Assembly: GCA_965217135.1 (NCBI GenBank)
Contig: OZ244249.1
Span: forward strand, 1,860,001 to 1,924,000
Source: HXMU1420-2 sp017643305
Lineage (GTDB): Bacteria; Pseudomonadota; Alphaproteobacteria; Rhodobacterales; Rhodobacteraceae
Length of the DNA stretch: 64,000 nucleotides
Reading direction: 5' to 3'
In this document: piece after piece, positions 1 to 8,402 of the stretch
How the letters are laid out: each line of letters begins with the position of its first letter
Position numbering within the stretch: the stretch's first letter is position 1
Translations under genes and position numbers: made by a program
Notes under the pieces: generated by a model
Told to the model about the DNA's origin: nothing
Seen by the model: the letters and a program-made list of their open reading frames with translations, nothing else
The model's database searches: none

Positions 1-1
1 C

Positions 2-853
2 GCGGCCCGACCTGACGCCGGTGACATTCTGGAGGACGCGGCAGCAGCCCGGTTGGCAAACGCCCTGGTGCCCGACCCGACAGCGGCCGGCGTCCGTTTG
101 TCGGTGCCCTTTACTGGACGGGTGAATGTTCTGTCGGATGGGGCGGGTATAGCCGTTCTGGATGTGGATGCGCTTCAGGCGCTCAACAGGGTCAATCCGA
201 TGATCACCATCGCGACGGTGCCGCAATACCAGCAGATGGCAGCAGGCGGCATGGTGGCGACGATCAAGATCATATCCTATGCGGTGCCAGAAAAAGATAT
301 TGAAAGGGCCGCGAGCTATGCACGGGCCGCTCTGCATGTGGTGGCGCCGGTGGTGCGCAATGCCGGGCTAATTGTAACGAATATTCTGGGCGGGCCGGAT
401 AACACCAAGGGGATCCGTGCGATGACTGACCGGGTCTCCGCGCTGGGGCTGGACATGGCCGATCTGCGCGAGGTGCCCCATGACGTTACAGCTCTGGCGG
501 ACGGGCTGCAGGCGCTTGGGGGGGATGTGGCCATGATCCTGACGGGATCGGCGACGTCCGATATCGACGACGTGGCCCCGGCTGCGGTTCGTGCGGCGGG
601 AGGGCACGTGGACCGGTTCGGAATGCCGGTGGATCCGGGTAATCTGCTTTTTCTCGGAGGACTGGCGGGTCGGTCAGTGATTGGTTTGCCGGGATGTGCG
701 CGATCACCGGCTCTCAACGGCGCGGATTGGGTTTTGTCGCGGGTCGTATGCGGGCTTGAGCCGTCGGCGGACGACATCGCGGGGATGGGCGTTGGCGGGC
801 TGCTAAAGGAGATCCCCACGCGTCCGCAGCCTCGGGCGGGCCGATCGCGCTGA
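2..853 (+). CDS. Molybdopterin-binding protein (MoeA/MogA-like), 5' end outside window
   Basis: The reading frame is open from base 2, so the first visible start (TTG at 53) is internal and the N-terminus lies outside the window; about 283 residues are visible. The sequence resembles the MoCF-biosynthesis fold proteins that bind molybdopterin: the glycine-rich stretch TNILGGPDNTKG, then ILTGSATSDIDD, then a late PGNLLFLGGLAGRSVIGLPG segment typical of the MoeA/MogA substrate pocket. Family members of about 340 residues sit beside aerobic CO-dehydrogenase-like operons in Rhodobacterales, and the coxSLM-like genes at 2086-5898 fit that pattern. I infer a role in cofactor insertion or maturation for that enzyme. 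The family is recognised; the exact function is not certain. Confidence 0.75.
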   Translation, partial: AARPDAGDILEDAAAARLANALVPDPTAAGVRLSVPFTGRVNVLSDGAGIAVLDVDALQALNRVNPMITIATVPQYQQMAAGGMVATIKIISYAVPEKDIERAASYARAALHVVAPVVRNAGLIVTNILGGPDNTKGIRAMTDRVSALGLDMADLREVPHDVTALADGLQALGGDVAMILTGSATSDIDDVAPAAVRAAGGHVDRFGMPVDPGNLLFLGGLAGRSVIGLPGCARSPALNGADWVLSRVVCGLEPSADDIAGMGVGGLLKEIPTRPQPRAGRSR

Positions 854-896
854 ACACCCCATTCTTTTCGTCGAACTTTACAGGCCTGCGTATGGT

Positions 897-1886
897 TCAG
901 GGGTTCGGCTCTGTCACCTCGAGCACAATGCGACCTGCAACTTCCCGGCGGTCAAGGATGCGCATGGCGTCTGCGGCTTGATCCAGCGGCAAGACCCGGT
1001 CGACCCTCGGATGCAGTTTGCCATCGGCGATCCATTGGAAAATCTCGGCCCCGGCGCGGGCGGCATCTCCGGGGCACTGATCCAGCCAGGCGCCGGAAAA
1101 CACGCCGACGACCGAATAGCTTTTCAACAGTGGCAGGTTCATGGTCAGGGCGGGGATGTCGCCGCCGACAAAGCCGACCGGAGCCAGACGACCGCCCCAG
1201 GCCATCACGCGCGCCAGGGTTTGAAATGTTGCGCCACCGATCATGTCGATGCACACGTCCAACCCCCGGCCGTTGGTCAGCGCCCGGATGTCTTCCTTCA
1301 ACGTGGCGGAATTGTAATCCACCACCTCGGATGCGCCCATCGAGCGGGCAAGTTCACCCTTTGCCGGGTCGCCTACCGCCGCGATCACTTTCGCGCCCAG
1401 CATCTGGCCCAGATCCAGCACAGCCATGCCAACCCCGCCTGTGGCCCCGGTGACCAGCAACGTTTCGCCCGACCGCAAGGCACAGCGATCCACCAACGCG
1501 GCATAGGCGGCGAGGTAGTTGTGCAGGACCGAAGCCGCCACGTGATCATCCACGCCGCCTGGCACATGGGCGCAGCGCCAATGTTTGGCGACCAGTTTCT
1601 CAGCATATCCGCCATACCAGACCTGTGCCGCAACGCGATCGCCCGGCGCGTAATCTTGTACCTTATCTCCCACGGCCAGTACCGTGCCGGCGGCTTCGGT
1701 GCCCGGTACGTAGGGCAACTCGGGCCGCATCTGGTAGCCGCCTTCGCACATCAGCTTGTCCATGTAGCTAACCGAGGCCGCGTTCACCGCAATCAGAACT
1801 TCGTCCGCGGCGGGTACAGGGTCGGGTGCATTGCCCGGTATCAAGGCGTCGATCCCGTTGAAATCTGTGCACAGCACTGCGCGCAT
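897..1886 (-). CDS. Zinc-independent MDR-family NADPH:quinone oxidoreductase
   Basis: The product is 329 residues, the usual size for the quinone oxidoreductase branch of the medium-chain dehydrogenase/reductase superfamily. The N-terminal GroES-like domain carries the signature PYVPGTEAAGTVLAVG. The Rossmann domain has the nucleotide-binding loop VTGATGGVGMAVLDL near residue 145. The structural-zinc cysteine cluster of true alcohol dehydrogenases is absent. It probably reduces quinones or activated alkenes with NADPH; the substrate cannot be read from sequence. The gene points away from the cox-like operon and is separated from the upstream molybdopterin-binding gene by about 40 bases, converging with it. 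Confidence 0.85.
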   Translation of the reverse strand: MRAVLCTDFNGIDALIPGNAPDPVPAADEVLIAVNAASVSYMDKLMCEGGYQMRPELPYVPGTEAAGTVLAVGDKVQDYAPGDRVAAQVWYGGYAEKLVAKHWRCAHVPGGVDDHVAASVLHNYLAAYAALVDRCALRSGETLLVTGATGGVGMAVLDLGQMLGAKVIAAVGDPAKGELARSMGASEVVDYNSATLKEDIRALTNGRGLDVCIDMIGGATFQTLARVMAWGGRLAPVGFVGGDIPALTMNLPLLKSYSVVGVFSGAWLDQCPGDAARAGAEIFQWIADGKLHPRVDRVLPLDQAADAMRILDRREVAGRIVLEVTEPNP

Positions 1887-2085
1887 GATGCTGTTTCCTT
1901 TTGCTAACGGACGGCTTTTGCCGCTTTAATGGGCATTCCTACCTTCGCTTATGGCGGATCGGACAGTGGTGCACCAGCGGGCATTGGGGAGGGTTTGTCG
2001 CAAGCTGCAACTTGGCCCTTCTCAAGCGTGAGATTGCATGTTTAACTCCGCCGTAGGGAAAGACTTTGATTACCGGGAGGAATTC

Positions 2086-2571
2086 ATGACACAGGTCTCA
2101 ATGACCGTGAACGGTCAGGCCGCGTCGGGTGATGTTGAAGGGCGCACGCTGCTCTCCACGTTTCTGCGCGAAACCCTTGGGCTTACTGGCGCCCACGTAG
2201 GGTGCGACACCAGCCAGTGCGGCGCCTGCGTGGTGCATGTGGATGGCAAAGCAGTGAAATCCTGCACCATGCTGGCGCAGGAAGCAGCGGGCGCAACGGT
2301 CGACACGATCGAAGGCCAGGCCAATGCAGACGGGTCGCTGAACGTGATCCAGCAGGCATTCCAGGACCATCACGGCCTGCAATGCGGGTTCTGCACGCCA
2401 GGCATGGTCATGTCGGCGGCAGCATTGCTGAAAGAAAACCCTAAGCCGACCGAGGCTGAGGTGCGCCATTATCTGGAAGGCAATCTTTGCCGCTGCACCG
2501 GGTATCACAATATCGTCAAGGCGATCATGGCCGCATCGGGCCAGGACGCGGAAGCGATTGCCGCAGAATAA
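2086..2571 (+). CDS. coxS: Form II CO-dehydrogenase-like small subunit, [2Fe-2S] protein
   Basis: This is the 161-residue iron-sulfur subunit of a xanthine-oxidase-family molybdoenzyme. The plant-type ferredoxin domain binds the first [2Fe-2S] cluster with Cys40, Cys45, Cys48 and Cys60. The helical domain binds the second with Cys100, Cys103, Cys135 and Cys137 (CGFCTPGM and CRCTGY). It passes electrons from the molybdenum site in the large subunit to FAD in the medium subunit. I start it at the ATG at 2086, preceded by GGGAGG with 5-base spacing, rather than at an in-frame codon at 2038 that lacks a Shine-Dalgarno sequence. It is the first gene of an S-L-M operon. Confidence 0.93.
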   Translation: MTQVSMTVNGQAASGDVEGRTLLSTFLRETLGLTGAHVGCDTSQCGACVVHVDGKAVKSCTMLAQEAAGATVDTIEGQANADGSLNVIQQAFQDHHGLQCGFCTPGMVMSAAALLKENPKPTEAEVRHYLEGNLCRCTGYHNIVKAIMAASGQDAEAIAAE

Positions 2572-2649
2572 GCCGGTTCACGTGGTGGCGAGCACCACAC
2601 GAACCAAGGCAACGGCGTCCGAGTGGCGCCAACCCATGGAGGATATCAG

Positions 2650-5013
2650 ATGCCAAAAGATCATGGCATAGGCGCAGCCCCAAAGCGCCGCGAAGACCTT
2701 CGGTTCCTGACCGGAACCGGCAACTATACCGACGACATCAACCTTGCTGGACAGGCGTATGTCTATTTCCTGCGCGCGGACGTGGCCCATGCCAAGATTA
2801 ACGGCATGAACATGGACGCGGCGGCTGCCATGCCGGGCGTCGTGCGCATCTTTACCGGCGCGGATTTCGAAGGCGTGGGCGGTCTGCCCTGCGGCTGGCA
2901 GATCCATTCCAAGGATGGCAGCCCGATGCACGAACCACCGCACCCGGTGATCGCGCAGGGCAAGATCCGCTATGTCGGTGAAATCGTTGCTGCCATCGTG
3001 GCGGACTCGCTGGAACAAGCCCGCGATGCGGCTGAGGCGATTGAGCTGGACCTCGAAGAACTGCCCGCGGTGGTCGACATGAAGGCCGCTTTGGCCGATG
3101 GCTCGGCGCTGGTGCATGACGAGGTGCCAAACAACCGCGTCTATGACTGGGGCTTCGTCGAGGAAAACGCTGCCGCCACAGATGAGGCGATCAAGAACGC
3201 AGCGCATGTGACCACGCTGGAACTGGTCAACAACCGTCTGGTGGCCAATCCGATGGAACCGCGCGTGGCGATCGGCGATTACACCCGTCACAACGACGAA
3301 TCGACGCTCTACACCACTTCGCAAAACCCACACGTGATCCGCCTGCTGATGGGCGCCTTCGTGCTGGGTATCCCGGAGCACAAGCTGCGGGTGATCGCAC
3401 CGGACGTGGGCGGTGGCTTTGGCACCAAGATCTTCCACTACGCGGAAGAAGCGTTTGTCACATTTGCCTCCAAACAGATCAATCGCGCGATCAAGTGGAC
3501 CTCGTCCCGGTCCGAGGCGTTCATCTCGGATGCGCAGGGCCGTGACCACGTGACCAAGATCGAACTGGCACTGGATGCGGACAACAACTTTACCGCTGTC
3601 CGGACCCACACGCTGGCCAATATGGGGGCGTATCTGTCGACCTTCTCGACATCGGTGCCGACCTATCTGCATGGCACGCTGATGGCGGGGAACTACAAAA
3701 CGCCGCTGGTCTACATCAACGTCGAAGCAGTGTTCACCAACACAGTTCCGGTGGATGCCTATCGCGGTGCCGGCCGTCCCGAAGCGACGTATCAGCTGGA
3801 ACGTGTCATCGACAAGGCAGCACGTGAGCTGGGCGTCGATCCCATTGAGCTGCGGCGGCAGAACTTCATCACGGAGTTCCCCTATGCCACCCCGGTCGCC
3901 TTGGAATATGACACTGGCGACTATGACGCGACCATGACCAAGCTTGAAGAGATTGCCGATCTCAGCGGCTTTGCAGCGCGCCGCGCGGAAAGCGAAAAGA
4001 ACGGCAAACTGCGCGGGCTGGGCGTGAACTGCTATATCGAGGCGTGCGGGATCGCACCGTCAAATGTGGCAGGGGCGCTGGGCGCACGGGCTGGCCTGTA
4101 CGAAAGCGCAACCGTACGGGTGAACGCCACCGGTGGTGTTGTGGTCATGACCGGGGCACACAGCCACGGGCAGGGTCATGAAACGTCCTTCCCGCAGGTG
4201 ATCTCCGAAATGATCGGGATTGATGAGAGCCAGGTCGAGATCGTGCATGGCGACACCGGACGTGGCGCAATGGGTATGGGCACATATGGCTCACGTTCCA
4301 TCGCCGTGGGCGGGGCTGCGATGGTCCGGGCGACCGAAAAGATCATCAACAAGGCCAAGAAGATCGCCGCGCACCTGCTGGAAGCGTCCGATTCGGATAT
4401 CGAGTTGAAAGATGGTACCTTCTCTGTGGCCGGCACCGACAAGTCGATTGCCTGGGGCGATGTCTGCCTGACAGCTTACGTGCCGCATAACTACCCGCTC
4501 GAAGACCTGGAGCCGGGACTGGAGGAAACCGCGTTTTATGACCCGGCGAACTTCACCTTCCCGTCCGGGGCCTACGCCTGCGAGGTCGAGGTTGACCCTG
4601 ATACCGGCGAAGTCAGCGTGCAGCGTTTTGCGGCGGCGGATGACTTCGGCAACATCATCAACCCGATGATCGTGGATGGTCAGGTGCATGGCGGGATCGC
4701 GCAAGGGATCGGCCAGGCGCTGCGGGAAAACACCGTCTATGACGAAAACGGCCAGCTACTGAGCGCATCCTACATGGATTACGCAATGCCGCGTGCCGAT
4801 GATGTTCCGTTCTATGAGGTCGACCATTCCTGTCAGACGCCGTGCACGCACAACCCGCTGGGTGTGAAAGGCTGCGGGGAGGCCGGTGCAATCGGTTCAC
4901 CGCCAGCGGTGGTCAACGCGGTGATCGACGCGCTGCAGTCGGGCGGGCACGATGTGACCCACATCGACATGCCGGTGTCGCCGTCGCGCGTCTGGGCCGC
5001 GATGAACGGGTAA
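2650..5013 (+). CDS. coxL: Form II CO-dehydrogenase-like large subunit, molybdenum-binding
   Basis: This 787-residue catalytic subunit belongs to the xanthine oxidase/CO dehydrogenase family and holds the molybdopterin-cytosine-dinucleotide cofactor. The active-site loop reads AYRGAGR at residues 370-376. That is the form II signature; the form I, CO-proven signature is AYxCSFR. The conserved base glutamate is Glu744 in KGCGEAGAIG. The start is the ATG at 2650 with GGAGGA six bases upstream. Form II enzymes have been linked to slow CO oxidation in some bacteria, but the real substrate of most is unknown, so CO oxidation is not assured. It probably assembles as an (SLM)2 heterohexamer in the cytoplasm. 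Confidence 0.92.
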   Translation: MPKDHGIGAAPKRREDLRFLTGTGNYTDDINLAGQAYVYFLRADVAHAKINGMNMDAAAAMPGVVRIFTGADFEGVGGLPCGWQIHSKDGSPMHEPPHPVIAQGKIRYVGEIVAAIVADSLEQARDAAEAIELDLEELPAVVDMKAALADGSALVHDEVPNNRVYDWGFVEENAAATDEAIKNAAHVTTLELVNNRLVANPMEPRVAIGDYTRHNDESTLYTTSQNPHVIRLLMGAFVLGIPEHKLRVIAPDVGGGFGTKIFHYAEEAFVTFASKQINRAIKWTSSRSEAFISDAQGRDHVTKIELALDADNNFTAVRTHTLANMGAYLSTFSTSVPTYLHGTLMAGNYKTPLVYINVEAVFTNTVPVDAYRGAGRPEATYQLERVIDKAARELGVDPIELRRQNFITEFPYATPVALEYDTGDYDATMTKLEEIADLSGFAARRAESEKNGKLRGLGVNCYIEACGIAPSNVAGALGARAGLYESATVRVNATGGVVVMTGAHSHGQGHETSFPQVISEMIGIDESQVEIVHGDTGRGAMGMGTYGSRSIAVGGAAMVRATEKIINKAKKIAAHLLEASDSDIELKDGTFSVAGTDKSIAWGDVCLTAYVPHNYPLEDLEPGLEETAFYDPANFTFPSGAYACEVEVDPDTGEVSVQRFAAADDFGNIINPMIVDGQVHGGIAQGIGQALRENTVYDENGQLLSASYMDYAMPRADDVPFYEVDHSCQTPCTHNPLGVKGCGEAGAIGSPPAVVNAVIDALQSGGHDVTHIDMPVSPSRVWAAMNG

Positions 5014-5026
5014 TGGAAACGGGCGG

Positions 5027-5074
5027 ACCGGGGGCCAGCCCCCGGACCCCCGAGATATTTGGAAACAGAAGAAG
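5027..5074 (+). repeat. Dispersed palindromic intergenic repeat, copy 1
   Basis: This spacer between the L and M genes contains the perfect hairpin CCGGGGGC/GCCCCCGG (5028-5045), followed by a GATATTTGGAAACAGAAG-type tail. Related tails occur at 9690, 41549 and 45835. Elements of this look are common between genes in Rhodobacteraceae. It may act on mRNA stability or differential expression of the operon, but no function is shown here. Confidence 0.55.
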
Positions 5075-5112
5075 AGCAGGGGCTCGTGCCCCGGATCTTC
5101 GAGGAGACGAAA

Positions 5113-5898
5113 ATGTATAACTTTGAGTTCGAGAAACCGACCACGGTTGCTGACGCGGTTGCAGCGCTGGGTGGCGACGACGCGCAGGCGCTGGGCGGCG
5201 GTCAGACGCTGATCCCGACGCTGAAGCAGCGGCTGAACCAGCCCGGTACACTGGTCAGCCTGACCGGTATTTCCGAGATGAACGGTGTTAGCGTTGATGG
5301 TGGCGTGGTCACCGTAGGCGGGGCGACCTGCCACGCGGATGTGGAGGCTGGGGCCGGGGCCTATCCCGCTCTGGCAGCTCTGGCGGGCCAGATCGGTGAC
5401 CCTGCCGTGCGCAACCGCGGCACCGTGGGCGGGTCGCTGGCAAACAACGATCCGGCGGCGTGTTATCCCTCGGCCGCGCTGGGCTCCGGCGCGACCATCG
5501 TGACCAATACGCGTGAAATTGCGGCGGATGACTACTTCCAGGGTATGTTCAGCACCGCTCTTGACGAAGGTGAGATCATCACCGCCGTCAAATTCCCAAT
5601 CCCGGATTGTGCAAGCTACCAGAAGTTCCTGCAGCCCGCGTCGCGCTTTGCCCTGACCGGCGTGTTTGTGGCCAAGTACGGCGACAACGTGCGGGTTGCG
5701 GTGACCGGTGCGTCTGAAGAAGGCGTGTTCCGCTGGGCCGAGGCCGAAGCGGCTCTGTCAGCCAATTTTGCACCCGAAGCCATCGACGGATTGAGCGTCA
5801 GTGCGGACGGCATGGTTGGTGACATCCATGGCACCCCGGCTTATCGCGCGCATCTGGTGGGCGTGATGACGAAGCGGGCGGTGGCCGCGGCCGCTTGA
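5113..5898 (+). CDS. coxM: Form II CO-dehydrogenase-like medium subunit, FAD-binding
   Basis: This 261-residue flavoprotein subunit completes the S-L-M operon. The two FAD-contact motifs of the family are visible: ALGGGQTL at residues 26-33 and TVGGSLA at 104-110. The C-terminal CO-dehydrogenase flavoprotein domain follows. It takes electrons from the two [2Fe-2S] clusters of CoxS and passes them to a quinone or another acceptor. The ATG at 5113 has AGGAG at 5102-5106. An upstream in-frame codon at 5059 lies inside the palindromic repeat and is unlikely to be used. A strong hairpin terminator follows the gene. Confidence 0.92.
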   Translation: MYNFEFEKPTTVADAVAALGGDDAQALGGGQTLIPTLKQRLNQPGTLVSLTGISEMNGVSVDGGVVTVGGATCHADVEAGAGAYPALAALAGQIGDPAVRNRGTVGGSLANNDPAACYPSAALGSGATIVTNTREIAADDYFQGMFSTALDEGEIITAVKFPIPDCASYQKFLQPASRFALTGVFVAKYGDNVRVAVTGASEEGVFRWAEAEAALSANFAPEAIDGLSVSADGMVGDIHGTPAYRAHLVGVMTKRAVAAAA

Positions 5899-5917
5899 GC
5901 TGCGTATAGCGCTAAGA

Positions 5918-5959
5918 AAAGGGCCCGACCGGTGAAATGACCGGTTGGGCCTTTGTTTT
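5918..5959 (+). terminator. Rho-independent terminator of the cox-like operon
   Basis: The arms AAAGGGCCCGACCGGT (5918-5933) and ACCGGTTGGGCCTTT (5940-5954) pair with one bulge around a six-base loop and are followed by GTTTT. It lies 20 bases after the coxM stop codon. Confidence 0.85.
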
Positions 5960-6376
5960 GCGGTTTGACCTCTATCAAGCGACGGGGGACAGCAAGTTGT
6001 TGCAAAGGCCAGAAGCTGAACCCATGACAGAAGCAAAATTGCGCGCGACGTGGACCAGAACAAGGTGACTTAAACGCCGGCCTAACTGTATCAGGCCGGG
6101 TTGAAATCCATTGGCCTGATATGCACGAACTGGATGTGCAATATGAGCGATCTGAGCGCTGGAATGTTCAGCATTGCCGCCGAACGCTTCCAGCATCACG
6201 CCCAAATTTCGCGCCATCAGGTCCGCGGCGGCGCGGTGGAAAGCAGGCTGGGTCCAGATGGTTTCGTTGCCCGCGTTCTGCGTTACCTCCACCCTCTGTC
6301 AATAGCCGCCGCCAAAGTCAGGCGGAGCATGTTTTCATGAAACGTCCCCTTTGGTCACAATGTGCGTAGGGGAGGC
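5960..6376. other. Intergenic stretch; possible degraded ORF on the minus strand
   Basis: No gene can be supported here. A minus-strand frame of 105 codons (5975-6292, GTG start) is open, but its product matches nothing I recognise. It has no clear ribosome binding site and shows weaker third-position GC bias than the neighbours. It may be a decayed gene. Confidence 0.3.
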
Positions 6377-6417
6377 ACCCGGCGGTTGAAAACGATTTGT
6401 TCGGAGAACCGCCGGTG
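6377..6417 (-). terminator. Hairpin downstream of infC, possible terminator
   Basis: The arms CACCCGGCGGTT and AACCGCCGGTG pair around a loop of about 19 bases just after the infC stop. There is no T-tract on the minus strand, so it may be a 3' stabiliser or a Rho-assisted end rather than a classical terminator. Confidence 0.4.
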
Positions 6418-6424
6418 TACAGGC

Positions 6425-6973
6425 TTATTTTTGCGGAAGCGGACCGATCATCATGACCATCTGGCGGCCTTCCATCTTGGGCATGTTTTCGATCTTGCCC
6501 AGTTCCCTGATATCTTCGGCCACACGTTCCAGCAATTCGCGGCCCAGGTTCTGGTGCGCCATTTCCCGACCGCGGAAACGCAGTGTGACTTTCACTTTGT
6601 CCCCGTTTTCTAGGAACTTATACACGTTGCGCATCTTGACGTCATAGTCATGGGTGTCCGTGTTCGGACGGAACTTCACTTCCTTGACCTCGATGATCTT
6701 CTGCTTCTTGCGTGCTTCGCTTTCACGCTTCTGCTGTTCGTACTTGTACTTGCCGAAATCCATGATTTTACAAACCGGCGGGTTTGCATTGGGCGAGATT
6801 TCCACAAGATCCAGACCGGCTTCAAAGGCCATGTCCATCGCCTTGGCAGGATGGACCACGCCGACATTGTCACCGTCTGCGCCGATCAGGCGGATTTCAG
6901 GTGCACGAATCTTTTCGTTCACGCGCGGGCCGGTGTCGCGTTGCGGCGGCGCGTTGTGAGGTCTGCGGGCTAT
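6425..6973 (-). CDS. infC: Translation initiation factor IF-3, apparent ATA start codon
   Basis: IF-3 binds the 30S subunit, prevents premature 70S formation and checks the start codon. The C-terminal domain motif KFRPNTDTHDYD and the end GPLPQK are typical. The first standard start in frame is a GTG at 6922, but it removes the conserved N-terminus. The same frame upstream encodes ARRPHNAPPQRDTGPRVNEK, the usual alphaproteobacterial IF-3 start. The codon in the initiator position is ATA (6973-6971), seven bases after AAGGAA. The full product is 182 residues, the normal IF-3 length. A rare start codon fits the known autoregulation of infC, where E. coli uses AUU. The only nearby ATG opens another frame of about 30 codons. 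Confidence 0.93.
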   Translation of the reverse strand: MARRPHNAPPQRDTGPRVNEKIRAPEIRLIGADGDNVGVVHPAKAMDMAFEAGLDLVEISPNANPPVCKIMDFGKYKYEQQKRESEARKKQKIIEVKEVKFRPNTDTHDYDVKMRNVYKFLENGDKVKVTLRFRGREMAHQNLGRELLERVAEDIRELGKIENMPKMEGRQMVMMIGPLPQK

Positions 6974-7089
6974 AGGATTGTTCCTTCATTGTGGTCAAAA
7001 CTGAGGCCGGAAGGTATACTGGGATCCCCGTTCTTTCAAGGCGCAACCGCACGGAGAATAGGTTTTCCAGTCCGGTTTCTATGCGTCCG

Positions 7090-8271
7090 TCAGGCGGTGT
7101 TGCGGGCGCGCCGCAGCAACCGTTCGGACGCTATCAGGCACGAGATGGCCGACAACACCACTGCGCCCCCCACGATCCCCAGCGCATTGAGCCCGGCCTG
7201 GGTCAGCGCAAAGCCCCCGACCCAGGCGCCAAAAGCCGACCCCAGATAGATGCAGCCTGCGTTCAGGGCGAGGATCACGCTTGCATTTTCCGGGTTGATC
7301 CCGATCAGCCGGGCCTGCTGCGGTGCGTTGAATGACCAGCCAAAAGCGGTCCATCCAAGGCAGAGAGCGAGCAGCACATAGATCGGGATGGGTAGGGCGG
7401 AAAACCATGGCAGAATGGCAGCCTGGCAGACCACCAGCAATATCAGCGTGCGGAACGTGCCGATCCGGTCTGACACAGGTCCACTGGCCAGGTTGCCCAC
7501 AACTGCGCCCAGCCCAAACAGCAGGAGCACCAGCGTGATACCATCGCGGGTGAAGCCCATCGTTTCATTCAAAAGCGGGGAGATATAGGTGTAGATCACA
7601 TATGTCCCGCCCACGAAAAGCACCGTGAACCCCAGGGCCAGCAGGCTCGGTGGGTGGCGCAACGTCCGGCCCAGATCAGACAGGGACACGGGCGCAAAGG
7701 ACAGACCCGCAGGCACTTTGCGCCAGATCAGGATGATGATGGGCACCGCCATCGCCGCCACGAGGAAAAACGCGCTGCGCCAGCCGAAGGTATAAGCAAT
7801 ATACCCCCCTGCAGGCACGCCCAGCACCTGTGACAGGGTAAAGCCGAAAAATACCGCCGCCAGCGCCCGCCCGCGCCGCTGTGGCGGGCTGAGCCCGGCA
7901 GCCACCACCGCGGCTACGGGCGTGACCAGCCCGGCCCCGGCCGCGGCAAGCACGCGGGCGGCAAAGAGCACGGTTTCATTGGGAGCCAGCCCGGCCACAA
8001 GGTTGGCCCCGGCAAAGACCGCCAGCCCGGCCGCAAGAATGCGCCGCCGCCCGATGGCCCCGGTCAGTGACACCAGAAGCGGCGACAGGACAGCGTAACC
8101 GGCGGCATAAAGTGTCATCAACAGACCTGCGCGCGCCGGGCTGAGAGCAAAGGTTTCTGAGATCGGGATCAGCTGGCCCACCACCATGAAGGCCCCCATG
8201 CCAATCATGAAATTCCCCGCCGACAGGATCGGAATGACAATGCGGGCTGGGTCGGAGGCGGGTGCAGTCAA
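7090..8271 (-). CDS. MFS transporter, DHA1-type drug/sugar efflux family
   Basis: This inner-membrane protein of 393 residues has about twelve hydrophobic segments. The loop after the second segment, SLTGAIGRRRILAAGL, matches the GxLxDrxGRrxxL MFS signature. The segment TPVAAVVAAGLSPPQRRGRA resembles motif C and the following loop of AraJ/Bcr-type exporters. It probably exports a small molecule by proton antiport; the substrate is unknown. The longest frame begins with TTG at 8271 without a good ribosome binding site, so the start could lie a little downstream. The gene is transcribed away from the dioxygenase gene at 8403, so the two share a promoter region of about 130 bases. Confidence 0.85.
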   Translation of the reverse strand: MTAPASDPARIVIPILSAGNFMIGMGAFMVVGQLIPISETFALSPARAGLLMTLYAAGYAVLSPLLVSLTGAIGRRRILAAGLAVFAGANLVAGLAPNETVLFAARVLAAAGAGLVTPVAAVVAAGLSPPQRRGRALAAVFFGFTLSQVLGVPAGGYIAYTFGWRSAFFLVAAMAVPIIILIWRKVPAGLSFAPVSLSDLGRTLRHPPSLLALGFTVLFVGGTYVIYTYISPLLNETMGFTRDGITLVLLLFGLGAVVGNLASGPVSDRIGTFRTLILLVVCQAAILPWFSALPIPIYVLLALCLGWTAFGWSFNAPQQARLIGINPENASVILALNAGCIYLGSAFGAWVGGFALTQAGLNALGIVGGAVVLSAISCLIASERLLRRARNTA

Positions 8272-8402
8272 GGCAGGACTTTCAACAGGTTGCCCCGACC
8301 ATAGGCAGGCGGCGGACCATGCGCCAGCCCGAAGCTGCGCGACGTGCTTGACAGCATGGGACCGGAAAATTCAGCCTGACTGAGACAACAGAGGAGGTGA
8401 AC

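Noticed and set aside
978..1907. A 309-codon plus-strand frame opposite the MDR gene
   Set aside because: It has the composition of a shadow frame with no recognisable motif, and the minus-strand gene is certain.
5975..6292. 105-codon minus-strand frame downstream of infC
   Set aside because: GTG start, no ribosome binding site, no recognised domain and weak codon bias, so it is not listed as a gene.
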